A stretch of 11,010 nt of DNA, from the NCBI GenBank assembly GCA_002437575.1, contig DJQK01000018.1, positions 1-11,010 on the forward strand, in the 5' to 3' direction. This DNA is from Clostridiales bacterium UBA6388. GTDB lineage: Bacteria; Bacillota; Clostridia; Oscillospirales; Oscillospiraceae. Shown piece by piece: positions 1 to 7,766 of this stretch (position 1 is the stretch's first letter; each line of letters starts with the position of its first letter). Below the pieces are notes generated by a model, which did no database searches, was not told where the DNA came from, and was given only the letters and a program-made list of their open reading frames with translations. Both the position numbers and the translations under genes were made by a program.

Positions 1-1098
1 GTGGTCGGTGATGGCGATGGCCTTGTGGCCCCAGCTTTCGGCGCGTTTGATGACGTTGCGGTCCGGCCCGGCCTTTGGAAAGACCGAGGTCAAAGCGTCC
101 ATCGACGACATATTCGTGTGCAGATGCAGCTCCACACGTTTTTCTGGCGCGATATCGGTTCGGATGGGCGCGGAGAATTTCATGATGGCGTTCGGCTGCA
201 TGACCATTTCGTTGTCGTACCGGTCAAAGGTCATCTTGCCCTGAATTTTCACCCACATGCCGGGCTTGATTTCGGACAAAATGGGCTTTGCCTTGTCGTT
301 CTCCATGAACTGGTTGATGCGAACCGAGCTTGTGTAGTCCGTCACGTCGAAGCTCACGACCCACGCGTTTCGCTTTTTGAGCTCCTTGTGGTTGACGGCG
401 AAGACCTTGCCCGCCACGACCACGCGGTACATATCGAGGTTCAGATCCTTCATCGCCACGACCTCGCCGCCGAACGGACGGCCGAAGATCAGATCGCCGG
501 AGGGCGCTTGAGACGAAGAAGACGAGGACACTTTTTTTGCCGCCTCTTTTACCTGCACCGCCGGGACCTGCGCCATCGCCTCGCGGCGAATTCGGGCCGT
601 CTCGTCAAAAAGAGCCTTGCCTTCCAATGCGCTGTGCGCGGTAATTTCAATGTCGGGCGCAAAGCCGAAGCGTGATTTCAAAAAGCTCTGCGCCTTCGGG
701 ATATGCGGCTCTAAATCCGATTTTCCGTTCGCGGGCAGGCGGATGGTGAGCCTGCCGTCAGACAGCTCGTATTTTGCCCCCGCCAGACTGCCGGCGGCAG
801 GGGAGTAGGCCCGGATAAAGACCTGCGCCAGATCGCGAAAGTCCATGTCTGCCAGCAGCGCCTGCGGAAAATGCAGGTTCACCTCCACGCGCTTTAAGCC
901 GTACTGCGCTTGCAGTGCGGCCTCTAAATTCGCCTCGTCCTTTCGCGTAAGATACACTTCGCTGAACAGCCAGAGGGTCAGCGTCCTGTCCGCTTTTGAA
1001 AGCTCGGCGTGCTCGATGACGAGCGAGGAAAGCTTTTCGGATAAGGCTTCGTCCGGTATGAAATTGCAGAAAAGATGGTCAAAGGGTAGGTTCTGCAT
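1..1098 (-). CDS. polC: DNA polymerase III alpha subunit PolC, N-terminal part (runs off the left edge)
   Basis: This is the replicative DNA polymerase of Gram-positive bacteria, here only its first 366 residues of the usual roughly 1400-1450. The frame is open from the ATG at 1098 to base 1 without a stop. Residues 1-190 form the variable N-terminal region. A run of six serines (191-196) makes a flexible linker. Residues about 220-307 look like the OB-fold (CDVTDY-like FDVTDYTSSVRINQF at about 250-264). The PHP domain begins with RVELHLHTNMSSMDAL (321-336), whose HLHT is a metal-binding motif, and the window stops at AIAITDH (360-366), also a PHP motif. The exonuclease and polymerase domains lie outside. 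The start is supported by GAGGA six bases upstream (1105-1109). It is the last visible gene of the cluster, 165 nt after ispG, and that gap carries a hairpin repeat pair. ispG directly before polC is a familiar clostridial order. Identity is secure. Confidence 0.95.
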   Translation of the reverse strand, partial: MQNLPFDHLFCNFIPDEALSEKLSSLVIEHAELSKADRTLTLWLFSEVYLTRKDEANLEAALQAQYGLKRVEVNLHFPQALLADMDFRDLAQVFIRAYSPAAGSLAGAKYELSDGRLTIRLPANGKSDLEPHIPKAQSFLKSRFGFAPDIEITAHSALEGKALFDETARIRREAMAQVPAVQVKEAAKKVSSSSSSQAPSGDLIFGRPFGGEVVAMKDLNLDMYRVVVAGKVFAVNHKELKKRNAWVVSFDVTDYTSSVRINQFMENDKAKPILSEIKPGMWVKIQGKMTFDRYDNEMVMQPNAIMKFSAPIRTDIAPEKRVELHLHTNMSSMDALTSVFPKAGPDRNVIKRAESWGHKAIAITDH

Positions 1099-1136
1099 GA
1101 ATAATCCTCGTGATATGTACGGTTCGTGCACAGAAA

Positions 1137-1206
1137 GGGCGGACAGAGGCGTCCGCCCCTACAAAGGCGGGCGCGTGTATGTAGGGGCGGACGACCCTGT
1201 CCGCCC
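1137..1206. repeat. Pair of GC-rich hairpin repeats, inverted, in the ispG-polC gap
   Basis: Two 26-bp units face each other across an 18-nt spacer. Unit 1 (1137-1162) is a perfect 8-bp stem GGGCGGAC/GTCCGCCC with loop AGAGGC, ending CTAC. Unit 2 (1181-1206) begins GTAG and has the same stem with loop GACCCT. Each unit folds alone, and the two are also inverted copies of each other with only two mismatches, both in the loop. The GTAG ends point inward here. Identical copies of both units occur at 6149-6253. The flanks carry CAGAAA on both sides (1131-1136 and 1208-1213). No coding gene fits this gap. The units look like dispersed non-coding chromosomal repeats (MITE- or REP-like). Their function is unknown; in RNA they would form strong stems between ispG and polC. 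Confidence 0.9.
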
Positions 1207-1263
1207 GCAGAAAAACGTCAGAAATACGAAAATCTCCGGCGAATACAAACCAAAACGATTGGG

Positions 1264-2301
<1,038 letters not shown>

Positions 2302-2315
2302 TTGTATCACCCGAT

Positions 2316-3371
2316 TCATGTGAAAAGTTTCCAGATGTCCCGGAAGGTCACGAACGCCATGAAGCTCAGAAGCAGCACCATGCCCGCCGCATGGACATAC
2401 GCTTCATACTTGGCGGGAATTTTCTTCTTCGTGAGCGCGGTAAACACGGCGTTCACCAGCAGCAGGAAAATGCGCCCACCGTCTAAGGCCGGAAGCGGCA
2501 GCATATTCATGACGGCAAGGTTGATGGCGATGAACGCGCCGAGGTAAAACACGCTCTCAAGTCCGTCGCGCACAGTCTCAGCCTGACTGCCGACCTCGGA
2601 AATGGTCGATACGATACCCACGGGGCCCGACATATCGTCCACCGAAACAAGGCCGGAGACGAGATCCTCCAGACTCATCCACACCATGCGGGCAAAATCC
2701 AGACTCGTGTACCAGCTGTATTTGAGGCAGTTCCAAAATCCGCCCGGCTCGGAGCCGAAGTACAGGCCGTATTTGTAGCTCTGCTCGCCGTCGACGGTGT
2801 AAAGCTGCGGCTTCATTTCAAAATCCTTGAGCTCCACAAGCTCGCCGTTTCGCTTCACGACCACATCGTAAACGCCGGTTTTATTGCGCGAAAGAAGCGT
2901 TCCGACGTCGGAGTAGAGGTAAACTCTGCGGCCGTCGATCTTGTAGAGCTCGTCGCCCTGCTGAAGGCCGTCGGACGATTCGAGCGGGCAGCCTTCAAAA
3001 AAGCCGCTGATGACGGGCGCTGCGTAAGAGGCCGCGCCGGTGTAGAGGATGACGATGGCCAGAAATCCCGCGAGGTAGTTCATAAACGAGCCCGCCGCGA
3101 GAATGATGAGTCTGCGCCACCAGCTTTTCTGCGGGAACGATCTGGGATTGTCGGACTCTTCGTCTTCACCTTCCATCGCACAGAAGCCGCCAATGGGGAT
3201 GGCGCGAAGAGAATAGGTCGTCTCGCCCCTTTTCTTCTGCCACAGAACAGGGCCCATGCAGATGGAAAACTCGTTGACCTGCACGTCCAGCGCCTTCGCC
3301 GCGGCAAAATGGCCGAGCTCGTGGATGAAGATCAGAAAGCCGAACATCAAAATTGCAATGAGAATATACAT
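2316..3371 (-). CDS. rseP: RIP metalloprotease RseP/RasP (site-2 protease family)
   Basis: This is an intramembrane zinc protease that cuts transmembrane substrates, typically anti-sigma factors and leftover signal peptides. It has 351 residues, slightly shorter than the usual 420 or so of Bacillus. The first membrane helix contains the zinc motif HELGH (17-21). ARAIPIGG-type RAIPIGGF (56-63) follows, then a second helix (about 88-112), a single PDZ region (about 118-190), and C-terminal helices. The second active-site motif is NMLPLPALDGGR (289-300), with D297 as the third zinc ligand. It ends with the typical FRDIWKLF. Upstream in-frame GTG (3383) and ATG (3380) codons exist, but AGGTG at 3381-3385 overlaps or touches them and sits nine bases before the ATG at 3371, so I use 3371. 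It lies 32 nt after dxr, and its stop overlaps the alternative ispG start. Confidence 0.95.
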   Translation of the reverse strand: MYILIAILMFGFLIFIHELGHFAAAKALDVQVNEFSICMGPVLWQKKRGETTYSLRAIPIGGFCAMEGEDEESDNPRSFPQKSWWRRLIILAAGSFMNYLAGFLAIVILYTGAASYAAPVISGFFEGCPLESSDGLQQGDELYKIDGRRVYLYSDVGTLLSRNKTGVYDVVVKRNGELVELKDFEMKPQLYTVDGEQSYKYGLYFGSEPGGFWNCLKYSWYTSLDFARMVWMSLEDLVSGLVSVDDMSGPVGIVSTISEVGSQAETVRDGLESVFYLGAFIAINLAVMNMLPLPALDGGRIFLLLVNAVFTALTKKKIPAKYEAYVHAAGMVLLLSFMAFVTFRDIWKLFT

Positions 3372-3380
3372 ACAAAGCAT

Positions 3381-3385
3381 CACCT
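3381..3385 (-). promoter_or_regulatory. Ribosome binding site that decides the rseP start
   Basis: AGGTG on the minus strand lies nine bases before the ATG at 3371. It overlaps the upstream GTG (3383) and abuts the ATG at 3380, which makes those two poor start candidates. Confidence 0.6.
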
Positions 3386-3403
3386 GCTATAAAAAATGCA
3401 AAG

Positions 3404-4546
3404 TTATCTGCCGGAAAGCACCAGCTCCCGCGCCGCCTGATCAGCTGCCAAAATGTCACGCAGCTTTGGGTTATCCACAGACGGAAGCTCCATTGCCCGG
3501 GCGACGAGGTCTGAAATGTCGTAAAAGCCGATCTGATCCTGCAAGAAAAGCGCGACAGCCTCTTCGTTGGCCGCGTTCATGGCTGCGCAGACCGTGCCGC
3601 CGCGTTTTGCGGCTTCTTTGGCAAGGCGGAAGCAGTCGAACGTGTTTTCGTCGATCTCGGCGAACGTCAAGGGCTTGCAGGACAGAAGATCGAGTGCGGG
3701 CGCGGGATTTTCCTTCCGCTCGGGGTAGGTCAAGGCAAGGCCGATCGGGACGCGCATATCGGGCGCGCCCAGCTGCGCCATCACCGCGCCGTCACAGAAC
3801 TCCACCATCGAGTGGACGATCGACTGCCGGTGGATAACGGCCGTGACCTTCTCCAGAGGAAGATCGTAAAGCCGCATGGCCTCGATGATCTCGAGCCCCT
3901 TGTTCATGAGCGTGGCGCAGTCGACGGTGATCTTCGGGCCCATGGTCCAGTTGGGGTGGCGAAGCGCGTCGGTCTTTTTCATTTTGGACAGCTGCTCTCG
4001 CGTCATGCCGTAAAACGGCCCGCCGGAGCACGTCAAAATGAGCCGTTTGATCTGCGATTTTTCGCGGTTTCCCATCAGACACTGGAAAATCGCCGAGTGC
4101 TCAGAGTCGACCGGGATGATCTCCGCGCCAAACTTTTTGGCCTGCTCCATGACGAGCTCGCCCGCGCAGACTAAGGTTTCCTTGTTGGCAAGCGCGATGC
4201 GCTTTTTTTCGCGGATGGCGGCCAGCGTCGGCTTTAAGCCCACCATACCCGAGACTGCCGTGACGACGGTGTCCGCCTCCGGAAGGCTTGCCGCCGTGAT
4301 GAGGCCCTCGAGCCCCAGCACGAGTGTTATATTCATATCCGAAAGACGCGTCTTTAATTCCCGGAAAGCTGCTTCGTCCATCATTCCGGCAAGACGCGGC
4401 CTATACTTCCGGCACTGCGCCTCCAGCTTGTCGACGTCCCGGTTCGCGGTCAGGGCGGCAATTCGGATGCCGAGTTTTTCTGCAACGTCCAGCGTCTGCC
4501 GGCCGATCGAGCCGGTGGAGCCCAAAACGCAAATGCAATTGCTCAT
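3404..4546 (-). CDS. dxr: 1-deoxy-D-xylulose 5-phosphate reductoisomerase (DXP reductoisomerase)
   Basis: Dxr (IspC) carries out the first committed step of the MEP pathway. It rearranges and reduces DXP to MEP with NADPH and a divalent metal, and is the target of fosmidomycin. It has 380 residues, the normal length. The N-terminal Rossmann motif is GSTGSIG (9-15). LANKETLV (119-126) is the usual core segment. PVDSEHSAIFQCL (145-157) supplies metal ligands D147 and E149. SGGPFYG (174-180) and HPNWTMGPKITVD (197-209) form the substrate loop. NKGLE (215-219) supplies the third acidic ligand E219. All key residues are intact. The start at 4546 has GGAGGGG at 4552-4558, five bases upstream, and overlaps the cdsA stop as ATGA, so translation is probably coupled. 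It shares the cluster with ispG (same pathway) and uppS (downstream use of the product). Confidence 0.97.
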   Translation of the reverse strand: MSNCICVLGSTGSIGRQTLDVAEKLGIRIAALTANRDVDKLEAQCRKYRPRLAGMMDEAAFRELKTRLSDMNITLVLGLEGLITAASLPEADTVVTAVSGMVGLKPTLAAIREKKRIALANKETLVCAGELVMEQAKKFGAEIIPVDSEHSAIFQCLMGNREKSQIKRLILTCSGGPFYGMTREQLSKMKKTDALRHPNWTMGPKITVDCATLMNKGLEIIEAMRLYDLPLEKVTAVIHRQSIVHSMVEFCDGAVMAQLGAPDMRVPIGLALTYPERKENPAPALDLLSCKPLTFAEIDENTFDCFRLAKEAAKRGGTVCAAMNAANEEAVALFLQDQIGFYDISDLVARAMELPSVDNPKLRDILAADQAARELVLSGR

Positions 4547-5352
4547 AAGATCCCCTCCGCAAGATAGAGCATGGCCAGAACGACCGGGGAAATAAAGAGC
4601 GTCGAGTCGAACCGGTCGAGCATTCCGCCGTGCGTCAGAAACAGATGGCTGTAGTCCTTCACGCCGACCTCGCGTTTAATAAGGCTCGTGGTGAGGTCGC
4701 CGAGCTGGCCGAAGAGGTTCGCGGCCACGCCAATGACGGCCAGATACCAAAGCGGCATGGAAAAAGACCACACGGCCTTTTCGATGAGGCCGAGGATCAC
4801 CATGCCGAGGGCGCTGCCGATAGGGCCGCAGAGAAAGCCGGAAACGGTCTTGTTCGGCGAAACGTAAGGCGAGAGCTTCTTGCCGCCGAAGGCCATGCCG
4901 CCGAGCATGGACGCGGAGTCCCCCACGAACGCCACGACGAACGGCATCAGAACGAGCACCTTTCCGGTCTGCCGCAGAATGGTGATCGCGCTATACATGA
5001 GCGGGAACAAGACGCCGGCAAGCATACAAAGCGCCACGTCCGCAAACGGCATCGCGCCTTCTTTTCCGTGCGTCAAAACGGCGATCAGGCAGAGCCCGGT
5101 GAGCAGCGCAAACGCCGCGATCAGGATGACCACGGGAGAAGTCTGCACGCCGACCACGCACGCAAGCGCTGACGCGATCGTCAGCACGTACACGATCGTG
5201 CGGTGCGTTTTGCACGCCGTGTGGATGAGCTCATACGCGGCGATTGCCGCGATCAGGCACACAAGAACCGTGGTTGCAACCGGCGGCAGCGCCAATAAAA
5301 TCACGAGCAGCGCCGGAACACCGACGGCGGCCACAAGTAATCTCTGCTTCAT
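4543..5352 (-). CDS. cdsA: Phosphatidate cytidylyltransferase (CDP-diglyceride synthase)
   Basis: CdsA is an integral membrane enzyme that makes CDP-diacylglycerol from phosphatidate and CTP, the branch-point precursor of phospholipids. It has 269 residues, the usual length, with about seven or eight hydrophobic segments starting at residue 5. Conserved parts are GDSASMLGG (144-152), VSPNKTVSG (164-172) with K168, and the C-terminal family signature GDLTTSLIKR (218-227) followed by KDYSHLFLTHGGMLDRFDS (232-250). The acidic and basic residues of the signature (D219, K226, R227, K232, D233, D246, R247, D249) are present. The stretch usually reading PGHGG is LTHGG here, a mild deviation. The start at 5352 has a very good GGAGGTG (5357-5363) that lies inside the last codons of uppS. 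Both ends overlap neighbours as ATGA, so the gene is probably translationally coupled to uppS and dxr. Confidence 0.95.
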   Translation of the reverse strand: MKQRLLVAAVGVPALLVILLALPPVATTVLVCLIAAIAAYELIHTACKTHRTIVYVLTIASALACVVGVQTSPVVILIAAFALLTGLCLIAVLTHGKEGAMPFADVALCMLAGVLFPLMYSAITILRQTGKVLVLMPFVVAFVGDSASMLGGMAFGGKKLSPYVSPNKTVSGFLCGPIGSALGMVILGLIEKAVWSFSMPLWYLAVIGVAANLFGQLGDLTTSLIKREVGVKDYSHLFLTHGGMLDRFDSTLFISPVVLAMLYLAEGIL

Positions 5353-6077
5353 TTTACACCTCCGAAGCGCCGGTCGCGCGACTGGTAGGACAAGATCGCC
5401 TTTTTAAGCTCTTCTTCGTCAAAATCGGGCCAGAGCACGTCGGTAAAATAATACTCGGAATACGCCGACTGCCAGAGAAGAAAGTTGGACGTGCGAACCT
5501 CACCCGAGGGCCGGATGATGAGCTCGGGGTCGGGGATACCGGCGGTATCGAGAAGGCCGGAAAAGAGCGCTTCGGTCAGCTCTTCGGGCCTTACCGCACC
5601 TTCGGTGCACAACGCGGCAAATTTTCTCGCGGCCCTAACGATCTCGTCGCGTCCGCCGTAGTTGATGCAGACGTTTGCCTGAAAACCCGTATAATGCGTG
5701 GAAATTTCGTCGGTTTTCGCGATGAGCCGCCGCAGCTCGGGGCTGATGCGAGACGGATCGCCCAGAATTTTCAGGCGGATCTTGTCCTGCTCCATCGTGT
5801 CGATGGCCTCGTGAAGATAGCCTTCAAAAAGGCGCATGATGGCCGAGACCTCGGTTTCCGAACGCTTCCAGTTTTCCGTCGAAAACGCGTAGACGGTGAG
5901 GTACTCTAACCCTAAATTTTTACAGGCTGTTGCGATGCGGCGGAAGGTCTCCGCGCCCGCCTTGTGCCCCGCCGTGCGGGGAAGCGAACGCTTTTTTGCC
6001 CAGCGGCCGTTGCCGTCCATGATGATGGCAATGTGGCGCGGCATACGCGCAGGGTCAAGTCGTGTTGTAGTTGCCAT
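5349..6077 (-). CDS. uppS: Undecaprenyl diphosphate synthase (cis-prenyltransferase)
   Basis: UppS condenses eight IPP units onto farnesyl diphosphate to make the C55 lipid carrier for peptidoglycan and other wall polymers. It acts at the cytoplasmic face of the membrane. The protein has 242 residues, typical. The catalytic motif is IAIIMDGNGRWA (16-27) with D21. TVYAFSTENWKR (61-72) is the second conserved block. IIRPSGEVRTSNFLLWQ (187-203) carries the IPP-binding arginines R189 and R195 and the metal-binding site region, with a proline where many homologs have threonine. The frame stays open upstream to 6221, but that part is translated hairpin repeat. The ATG at 6077 gives the normal family N-terminus and has GAAAGG (6085-6090) seven bases before it. 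A strong hairpin (6095-6119) sits immediately upstream. The stop overlaps the cdsA start as ATGA. Confidence 0.96.
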   Translation of the reverse strand: MATTTRLDPARMPRHIAIIMDGNGRWAKKRSLPRTAGHKAGAETFRRIATACKNLGLEYLTVYAFSTENWKRSETEVSAIMRLFEGYLHEAIDTMEQDKIRLKILGDPSRISPELRRLIAKTDEISTHYTGFQANVCINYGGRDEIVRAARKFAALCTEGAVRPEELTEALFSGLLDTAGIPDPELIIRPSGEVRTSNFLLWQSAYSEYYFTDVLWPDFDEEELKKAILSYQSRDRRFGGVK

Positions 6078-6084
6078 AGCAGTA

Positions 6085-6090
6085 CCTTTC
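6085..6090 (-). promoter_or_regulatory. Ribosome binding site that decides the uppS start
   Basis: GAAAGG on the minus strand lies seven bases before the ATG at 6077. It supports this start over the longer frame beginning at 6221. Its AAAGG can pair with CCTTT in the 3' arm of the adjacent hairpin, with a six-base loop between them. Confidence 0.65.
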
Positions 6091-6094
6091 AAAA

Positions 6095-6119
6095 CAAAGG
6101 CCGCCAGCGGCGGCCTTTG
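6095..6119 (-). terminator. Perfect 11-bp hairpin with short T tract just before uppS (terminator or attenuator candidate)
   Basis: On the minus strand CAAAGGCCGCC and GGCGGCCTTTG form a perfect 11-bp stem around the loop GCT, followed by TTTTG. This is a very stable GC-rich stem with a short, interrupted U run. It lies between frr and uppS, and its 3' end is only 17 bases from the uppS ATG. It could terminate or pause transcripts coming from pyrH-frr, or stabilise the 5' end of a processed uppS transcript. I see no convincing promoter between it and uppS, which argues against complete termination. Confidence 0.6.
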
Positions 6120-6148
6120 CGGTAGAAATCTTGGTTTAACGGAAATTC

Positions 6149-6253
6149 GTAGGGGCGGACGACCCTGTCCGCCCTCTGGCAGTACGAATTCGCCGCAGTC
6201 TTTTGTATTTTTGAGGTGCATTTTGCCGGGCGGACAGAGGCGTCCGCCCCTAC
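6149..6253. repeat. Second pair of GC-rich hairpin repeats, in the frr-uppS gap
   Basis: Two 26-bp units, identical base for base to the two units at 1137-1206, are separated by 53 nt. Unit 6149-6174 begins GTAG and has the GGGCGGAC/GTCCGCCC stem with loop GACCCT. Unit 6228-6253 has the same stem with loop AGAGGC and ends CTAC. Here the GTAG ends point outward, so the pair looks like a 105-bp element with terminal inverted repeats, the opposite arrangement to the other locus. The inner 53 nt show no gene. I see no clear target duplication around the whole element. GAGGTGC at 6213-6219 and 6256-6262 lies near both sides of the second unit, but with offsets. The 221-nt gap 6078-6298 holds nothing else apart from the uppS hairpin and ribosome binding site. 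Confidence 0.9.
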
Positions 6254-6298
6254 AAGAGGTGCGAGGTTTCCAAGAACGTCAGACGCGCGGAGAAATCC

Positions 6299-6850
6299 TC
6301 AAATTTCCATAAGCTCCTTATCCTTCTTGGCGCACATTTCGTCGATTTTCTTGGTATATTTGTCGGTCAGCTCCTGAATGTCCTTTTCGGCCTTCTTCTG
6401 GTCGTCTTCGGTCATTTCGCCCTTCTTCTGGGCCTTCTTGACGAAATCGACCGCGTCGCGGCGGACATTGCGGACGGCGACCTTGGCGTCTTCGCCGTAT
6501 TTTTTGACCTGCTTGGTGAGCTCTTTTCTGCGCTCTTCGGTCAGCTGCGGGAAGACGAGGCGGATGACGCGGCCGTCGTTCTGCGGGTTGATGCCGAGGT
6601 CTGAGACCTGAATGGCCTTTTCAATGACCTTCAGAAGCGAGCCGTCCCACGGCTGGATGACGAGCGTGCGCGGGTCGGGCGAAGAGATCGTGCCGACCTG
6701 GCCGATGGGCGTGGGCGTGCCGTAGTACTCCACGGTGATGCGGTCGAGCACCTGCGCGTTGGCGCGGCCTGCGCGGACGGCGCCGAAATCGGAGGCCAGA
6801 ACCTCCAGTGTCTTTTCCATTTTGCGTTCAAACTGCTTGAGATCTGCCAT
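6299..6850 (-). CDS. frr: Ribosome recycling factor
   Basis: RRF, together with EF-G, splits the post-termination ribosome so the subunits can be reused. It has 183 residues against the usual 185. Residues 1-30 and 105-183 make the three-helix domain I, rich in lysine and arginine (GAVRAGRAN at 23-31, VRNVRRDAVDFVKKAQKKGE at 126-145). Residues about 31-104 are the beta domain II, containing YYGTPTPIGQVGTISSPDPR (42-61) and the QPWD block (66-69). The start at 6850 has a near-perfect AAGGAGGAG (6858-6866) seven bases upstream. That site lies within the last codons of pyrH, whose stop ends one base before this ATG, so the two are likely coupled. pyrH-frr-uppS-cdsA-dxr is a conserved order in Firmicutes. 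No oddities. Confidence 0.98.
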   Translation of the reverse strand: MADLKQFERKMEKTLEVLASDFGAVRAGRANAQVLDRITVEYYGTPTPIGQVGTISSPDPRTLVIQPWDGSLLKVIEKAIQVSDLGINPQNDGRVIRLVFPQLTEERRKELTKQVKKYGEDAKVAVRNVRRDAVDFVKKAQKKGEMTEDDQKKAEKDIQELTDKYTKKIDEMCAKKDKELMEI

Positions 6851-6851
6851 G

Positions 6852-7574
6852 TTAAAGCTCCTCCTTAACGATCGTTCCGATTTTTTCGCCCATGACCACG
6901 CGCAGAATGTTCTCCGGGTCCTTCAGCGCGAAGACCTGCACGGGAATGTGGTTGTCCATGGAAAGGGATGTTGCGGTCGAGTCCATGACGGCCAGGTGCT
7001 TTGCCAGCACCTCGTCGTAGGAAATTTCGTCATATTTGACGGCCGACGGGTCCTTGGCGGGGTCTGCGGAGTACACGCCGTCGATGTTTTTGGCAAGCAG
7101 GATCGCGTCGGCGCCAATTTCTGCCGCACGCAGCACCGCGCCGGTGTCGGTGGAGAAGAAGGGATTGCCGGTGCCGCAGGCAAAGATGACGACGCGGCCC
7201 TTTTCCAGATGCCGGATGGCCTTGCTGCGGATGTAGGGCTCGGCGATCTGGTTCATGGCGATGGCCGTCTGCACGCGCACCTCAACGCCGTGCTGCTCGA
7301 GGCAGTCTGCAACGGCCAGGGCGTTGATGCACGTGGCCAGCATTCCCATGTGGTCGGCTCTGGTGCGCTCCATGCGGCCGCCGCCGTCCTTTACGCCGCG
7401 CCAGAAGTTGCCGCCGCCGACGACGATGCCGATCTGCACGCCCTTTTCCACGCATTTTTTGACCACATCGCACACGCCGCCGATGACGTCAAAGTTGAGC
7501 CCCCTGTGCTCGTCTCCGGCCAGCGCTTCACCGCTGATCTTCAGCAGTACCCGATGATATTTTGGTTCGCTCAT
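6852..7574 (-). CDS. pyrH: Uridylate (UMP) kinase
   Basis: PyrH phosphorylates UMP to UDP with ATP in pyrimidine nucleotide synthesis. It belongs to the amino acid kinase family and is normally a hexamer regulated by GTP and UTP. It has 240 residues, the standard length. Motifs are LKISGEAL (11-18, phosphate loop), VVGGGNFWRG (51-60), RADHMGMLAT (72-81), GTGNPFFSTDT (134-144), LAKNIDGVYSADP (160-172) and the C-terminal DNHIPVQVF (207-215). The frame is open upstream to 7697, but the ATG at 7574 gives the normal N-terminus MSEPKYHRVLLKISGEAL, has GAAAGG (7585-7590) ten bases before it, and lies downstream of the promoter. The usual neighbours rpsB and tsf are absent upstream. Instead glnS diverges, and pyrH is the first gene of this transcription unit. 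Confidence 0.97.
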   Translation of the reverse strand: MSEPKYHRVLLKISGEALAGDEHRGLNFDVIGGVCDVVKKCVEKGVQIGIVVGGGNFWRGVKDGGGRMERTRADHMGMLATCINALAVADCLEQHGVEVRVQTAIAMNQIAEPYIRSKAIRHLEKGRVVIFACGTGNPFFSTDTGAVLRAAEIGADAILLAKNIDGVYSADPAKDPSAVKYDEISYDEVLAKHLAVMDSTATSLSMDNHIPVQVFALKDPENILRVVMGEKIGTIVKEEL

Positions 7575-7611
7575 AGTCTTCAAACCTTTCTCGCTTCTTT
7601 TTACGTCCTCT

Positions 7612-7640
7612 ATTCTATAATAATTTGCGGGAATTGAAAA
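7612..7640 (-). promoter_or_regulatory. Likely sigma-70/SigA promoter for pyrH and the downstream cluster
   Basis: On the minus strand a TTTTCA box (7635-7640) and a TAGAAT box (7612-7617) are separated by exactly 17 bases. They match TTGACA at four of six positions and TATAAT at five of six. Transcription would start near 7606, about 30 nt before the pyrH ATG. A nearby TATTAT could serve as an alternative -10. This is the only clear promoter I see for the whole minus-strand cluster. Confidence 0.6.
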
Positions 7641-7699
7641 GAGGAAATTTGAATTTTTCACCGATAATTCACAATCTGCGCAAAGTCCGCATTTCATCG

Positions 7700-7728
7700 T
7701 TGCACTGGGACGGAAAATCGGTTATAAT
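7700..7728 (+). promoter_or_regulatory. Likely sigma-70/SigA promoter for glnS
   Basis: TTGCAC (7700-7705), a weak -35, is followed after 17 bases by a perfect TATAAT (7723-7728). Only 38 nt separate the -10 from the glnS ATG, so there is no room for a T-box leader, the usual tRNA-sensing control of clostridial aminoacyl-tRNA synthetase genes. The promoter is divergent from that of pyrH, with about 60 nt of AT-rich DNA between the two -35 boxes. Confidence 0.65.
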
Positions 7729-7766
7729 ACAAAAATTAAGGACGAACACAGAGAGGATGGAAACAC

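Noticed and set aside
1..675. A 224-codon plus-strand frame at the left edge
   Set aside because: It is antisense to the PolC N-terminus, whose OB and PHP motifs are unmistakable on the minus strand.
1137..1206. Hairpin repeats as a CRISPR array or as simple terminators
   Set aside because: There are only two units per locus, in inverted rather than direct orientation, with unlike spacers and no cas genes, so it is not CRISPR. No T run follows the stems in either direction, so they are not standard intrinsic terminators.
1099..1263. A separate promoter for polC in the ispG-polC gap
   Set aside because: The best candidate pair (TTTGTA and TATTTC, 17 bases apart on the minus strand) matches consensus at only three of six positions each, too weak to call.
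6078..6221. A 48-residue N-terminal extension of UppS starting at 6221
   Set aside because: The extension would translate the hairpin repeat and the stem before uppS, gives no family similarity, and has a poorer start than the ATG at 6077 with GAAAGG seven bases upstream.
7575..7697. A 41-residue N-terminal extension of PyrH starting at 7697
   Set aside because: It would cover the pyrH promoter boxes and the intergenic AT-rich DNA. The ATG at 7574 gives the standard 240-residue enzyme.
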